From: Nitzschia sp. pyKryTriq1
Taxonomy: Eukaryota > Bacillariophyta > Bacillariophyceae > Bacillariales > Bacillariaceae
DNA length: 64,000 nucleotides
NCBI GenBank assembly: GCA_956465555.1
Contig: OY101120.1
Coordinates: 2,288,001-2,352,000 of the forward strand
Reading direction: 5' to 3'
Within the stretch, counting starts at the first letter, position 1, and every line of letters starts with the position of its first letter. A program made the position numbers and the translations under genes. Below the pieces are notes generated by a model, which was not told the DNA's origin, did not search any database, and was given only the letters and a program-made list of their open reading frames with translations. Positions 62,403 to 64,000 of the stretch are shown piece after piece.

Positions 62403-64000
62403 TCAATAACAACGAGTGCAACAGTTGCAGGACACATTTTTTTCTCCAGGGACACAATCGGCTGTCAGCTTCTTCAAACTGTACGAAGCCATGACACAGA
62501 CGCTCAAAGGCATGTTGCCTGTCAGATGATTTCCGTGCAATTGCATCTGTTCCAAGGACTCCAAGCTACCAAGAGTGTACGGAATCGGGCCTGTCAAGAA
62601 ATTTTCTTGGAGATAAAGAACCTCTGAAAACGAACGCGCAAGGGTTGGAAAGAGTTCAGTGGCTTTACTGTTTTACTGTCTCATGTGCTGCCATCACTTA
62701 CCAAGTTTTTTGAGATCACCAATTTCATTTGGAATGGTCCCGGTCAGGGCGTTCGAGTCTGCCCGAAATTCTACGAGATTAGAAAGATATCCGAGTTTCA
62801 CTGGCAGAGATCCAGATAGCTTGTTGTTGAACAAAAAGATGGATTCTAAAAGGTCATGAGTTCGATGACAATTGTGATTGCCGCAAGTGTGTATCTCTAC
62901 GTACCGAGGCGACGTAGTTTTCCAAAGGACTCTGGGATGGTACCAGTGAACCGGTTGCCGTCCATATACAAGACACCTGTCGACACAATATTCAAAATTC
63001 GTGTTAGACGATACGGTATGGGGAATATGTGTTAGGAAATCCCACGAAAGGAGGCTTACGCAAGAGCTCAAGGTTTCCAAGCTGGGTGGGTAGGGAGCCC
63101 TCTATTTTACAATATCAACACAAAAATGACCAGGAGTGAGAGTGAACCCTTATTTGAGTTTGTGAGGAAATCCATTCAGAACTTACCAAGCTTGTTATTG
63201 TAGAGGTGCAAATCGTCTTCAACAGAAACATGCCACACTGGTGAGGAATATGAGGTCGCCAGATGTTCAATCAAAGCCCCACAGCACTTACGAAGAAGGC
63301 GAAGGTTACTAAATCCGCGACTGTCGAGTGATCCTTCAAGGTGGTTTGTGTCAAGGTAACAAATTTCTGGTAGCGAAGCGCTGTGAGCATCGATTTCAGC
63401 TTTTTAAACGACTTTGAATTCAAAAAACACTTACGAAGCATGGTGCAGTGCCCCATTGAGGCCGGGATGGGGCCGGTAAGCTACGTGCCAAGAACAAAGT
63501 TGAGTCAACGGAAATCGTTTCATTAAATCTCCTACTTTGATGGGCGGTCTGGGCTAAAGCTTACCGTGTTCATTCTCAAGCGCAAGTCGACTGTCATTGA
63601 AACGACGATGTCCACAGTGAGAACGGAGGCGATGGAATTGTGAAAACGAATTCGTGTCTTACCGATGTTCGATAGGTTGCCGATGGACTCTGGAATGTTG
63701 CCTGTGAGCCTGTTATTGTCGAGGTAGAGTAACGCCAGATCCGTAAGTGCGGTCAGGCGCGACGGGATGGTCCCTTCCAGTCCATTATTGTGCAGACCAA
63801 GAGATTCTGAGTGCAGCATCAAAGAAAATGTCATGAGGGGTGTGTGTGGTAGTAGAATCAACACACGATTTTCAAATCTTACCAAGGTTTGACAAATTGC
63901 CGATCTCAGCCGGGATCGTGCCATTCAAGGCGCAATCGTTGATATAAAGTTGCTTGAGACGATCCATGCGGCCAATATGTGACGAAATGGACGACGTGAG
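62403..64000 (-). CDS. Leucine-rich repeat protein with Cys-rich tail, ten exons seen (5' partial)
   Basis: The 3' part of a plant-type LRR gene. Exons on the minus strand: 64000-63883, 63806-63663, 63590-63565, 63480-63435, 63366-63292, 63216-63187, 63101-63060, 62976-62905, 62845-62702, 62623-62403. Donors are GTAAG or GTACG. All joints are phase 1 except 63565/63480, which is phase 0. Repeats read LYINDCALNGTIPAEIGNLS, LGLHNNGLEGTIPSRLTALT, LYLDNNRLTGNIPESIGNLS, VLYMDGNRFTGTIPESFGKL and LFNNKLSGSLPVKLGYLS. The tail DCVPGEKNVSCNCCTRCY is, from memory, the end typical of diatom LRR proteins. The 5' part, with any signal peptide or membrane span, is outside the window. Likely extracellular protein recognition; ligand unknown. 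Confidence 0.88.

Noticed and set aside
1-64000. tRNA, rRNA, CRISPR, transposase or reverse-transcriptase genes
   Set aside because: I looked for the GGTTCGAATCC-type T-arm, rRNA-like blocks, regular spacer arrays and RT or DDE motifs and found none I could support. A tRNA or snRNA scan was not possible by eye.

Overview
The window is nuclear DNA of a eukaryotic alga, most likely a pennate diatom. The evidence is: short GT-AG introns (about 70-400 bp) in many genes; nuclear-encoded plastid proteins (FNR, ATP synthase gamma, uroporphyrinogen III methyltransferase, a small [2Fe-2S] ferredoxin) whose visible N-termini are signal peptides ending in the ASAF-like motif of complex plastids; families expanded in diatoms (HSF transcription factors, helicase-associated-domain proteins, LRR proteins with a Cys-rich tail, a DUF6824-type protein); and intergenic DNA full of palindromic ACCGGT/GGTACC and ACTAGT words. 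No prokaryotic operons, CRISPR arrays, transposase or reverse-transcriptase genes, or rRNA genes were seen. Family names are assigned from remembered motifs, not from searches.

Layout. 1-6.4 kb: 3' part of a membrane-anchored ferredoxin-NADP reductase, an ankyrin protein, a possible small orphan gene and a membrane RING-H2 protein. 6.7-9.6 kb: a dispersed repeat copy, then two clusters of GGCCAAG palindromes that bracket two damaged-looking genes (an RPC7-like Pol III subunit in three frames and a headless ZNF598/Hel2-like tail). 10-16.6 kb: a plastid block with uroporphyrinogen methyltransferase, a three-exon mini-ferredoxin, a CRAL-TRIO protein, ATP synthase gamma and a histidine phosphatase. 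17.4-24.6 kb: DUF6824 protein, a fold-back element, a large diatom-type membrane glycoprotein-like gene and Dus1-type tRNA dihydrouridine synthase. 25.4-34 kb: isochorismatase-like fusion, exosome RRP40, UNC-50, a multi-spanning membrane protein and a secreted endonuclease I. 35-43 kb: CHY/RING ubiquitin ligase, adaptin sigma subunit, a small diatom membrane protein, a possible broken gene, alpha-tubulin with a 7-nt first exon, and an HSF. 43.6-52.4 kb: an FGGY kinase/ribulose-phosphate epimerase fusion, an ATP-grasp enzyme, the Pol I/III subunit RPAC2, a second copy of the dispersed repeat and a long F-box protein. 53.6-64 kb: a helicase-associated-domain protein, two head-to-head paralogous membrane proteins, a DPH6-RidA-RidA diphthamide synthetase and the 3' part of an LRR gene whose introns fall at a fixed place in the repeat.

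Genes are dense, and neighbours commonly lie tail-to-tail (often under 350 bp apart) or head-to-head across roughly 0.35-0.8 kb. They are mostly single housekeeping genes, not a pathway cluster. The plastid group (FNR, SUMT, ferredoxin, AtpC) shares location in the cell but not obvious co-regulation. Exon boundaries were worked out by hand from reading frame, GT-AG signals and remembered homologues. Several start codons differ from the longest open frame because that frame begins with TTG or GTG.
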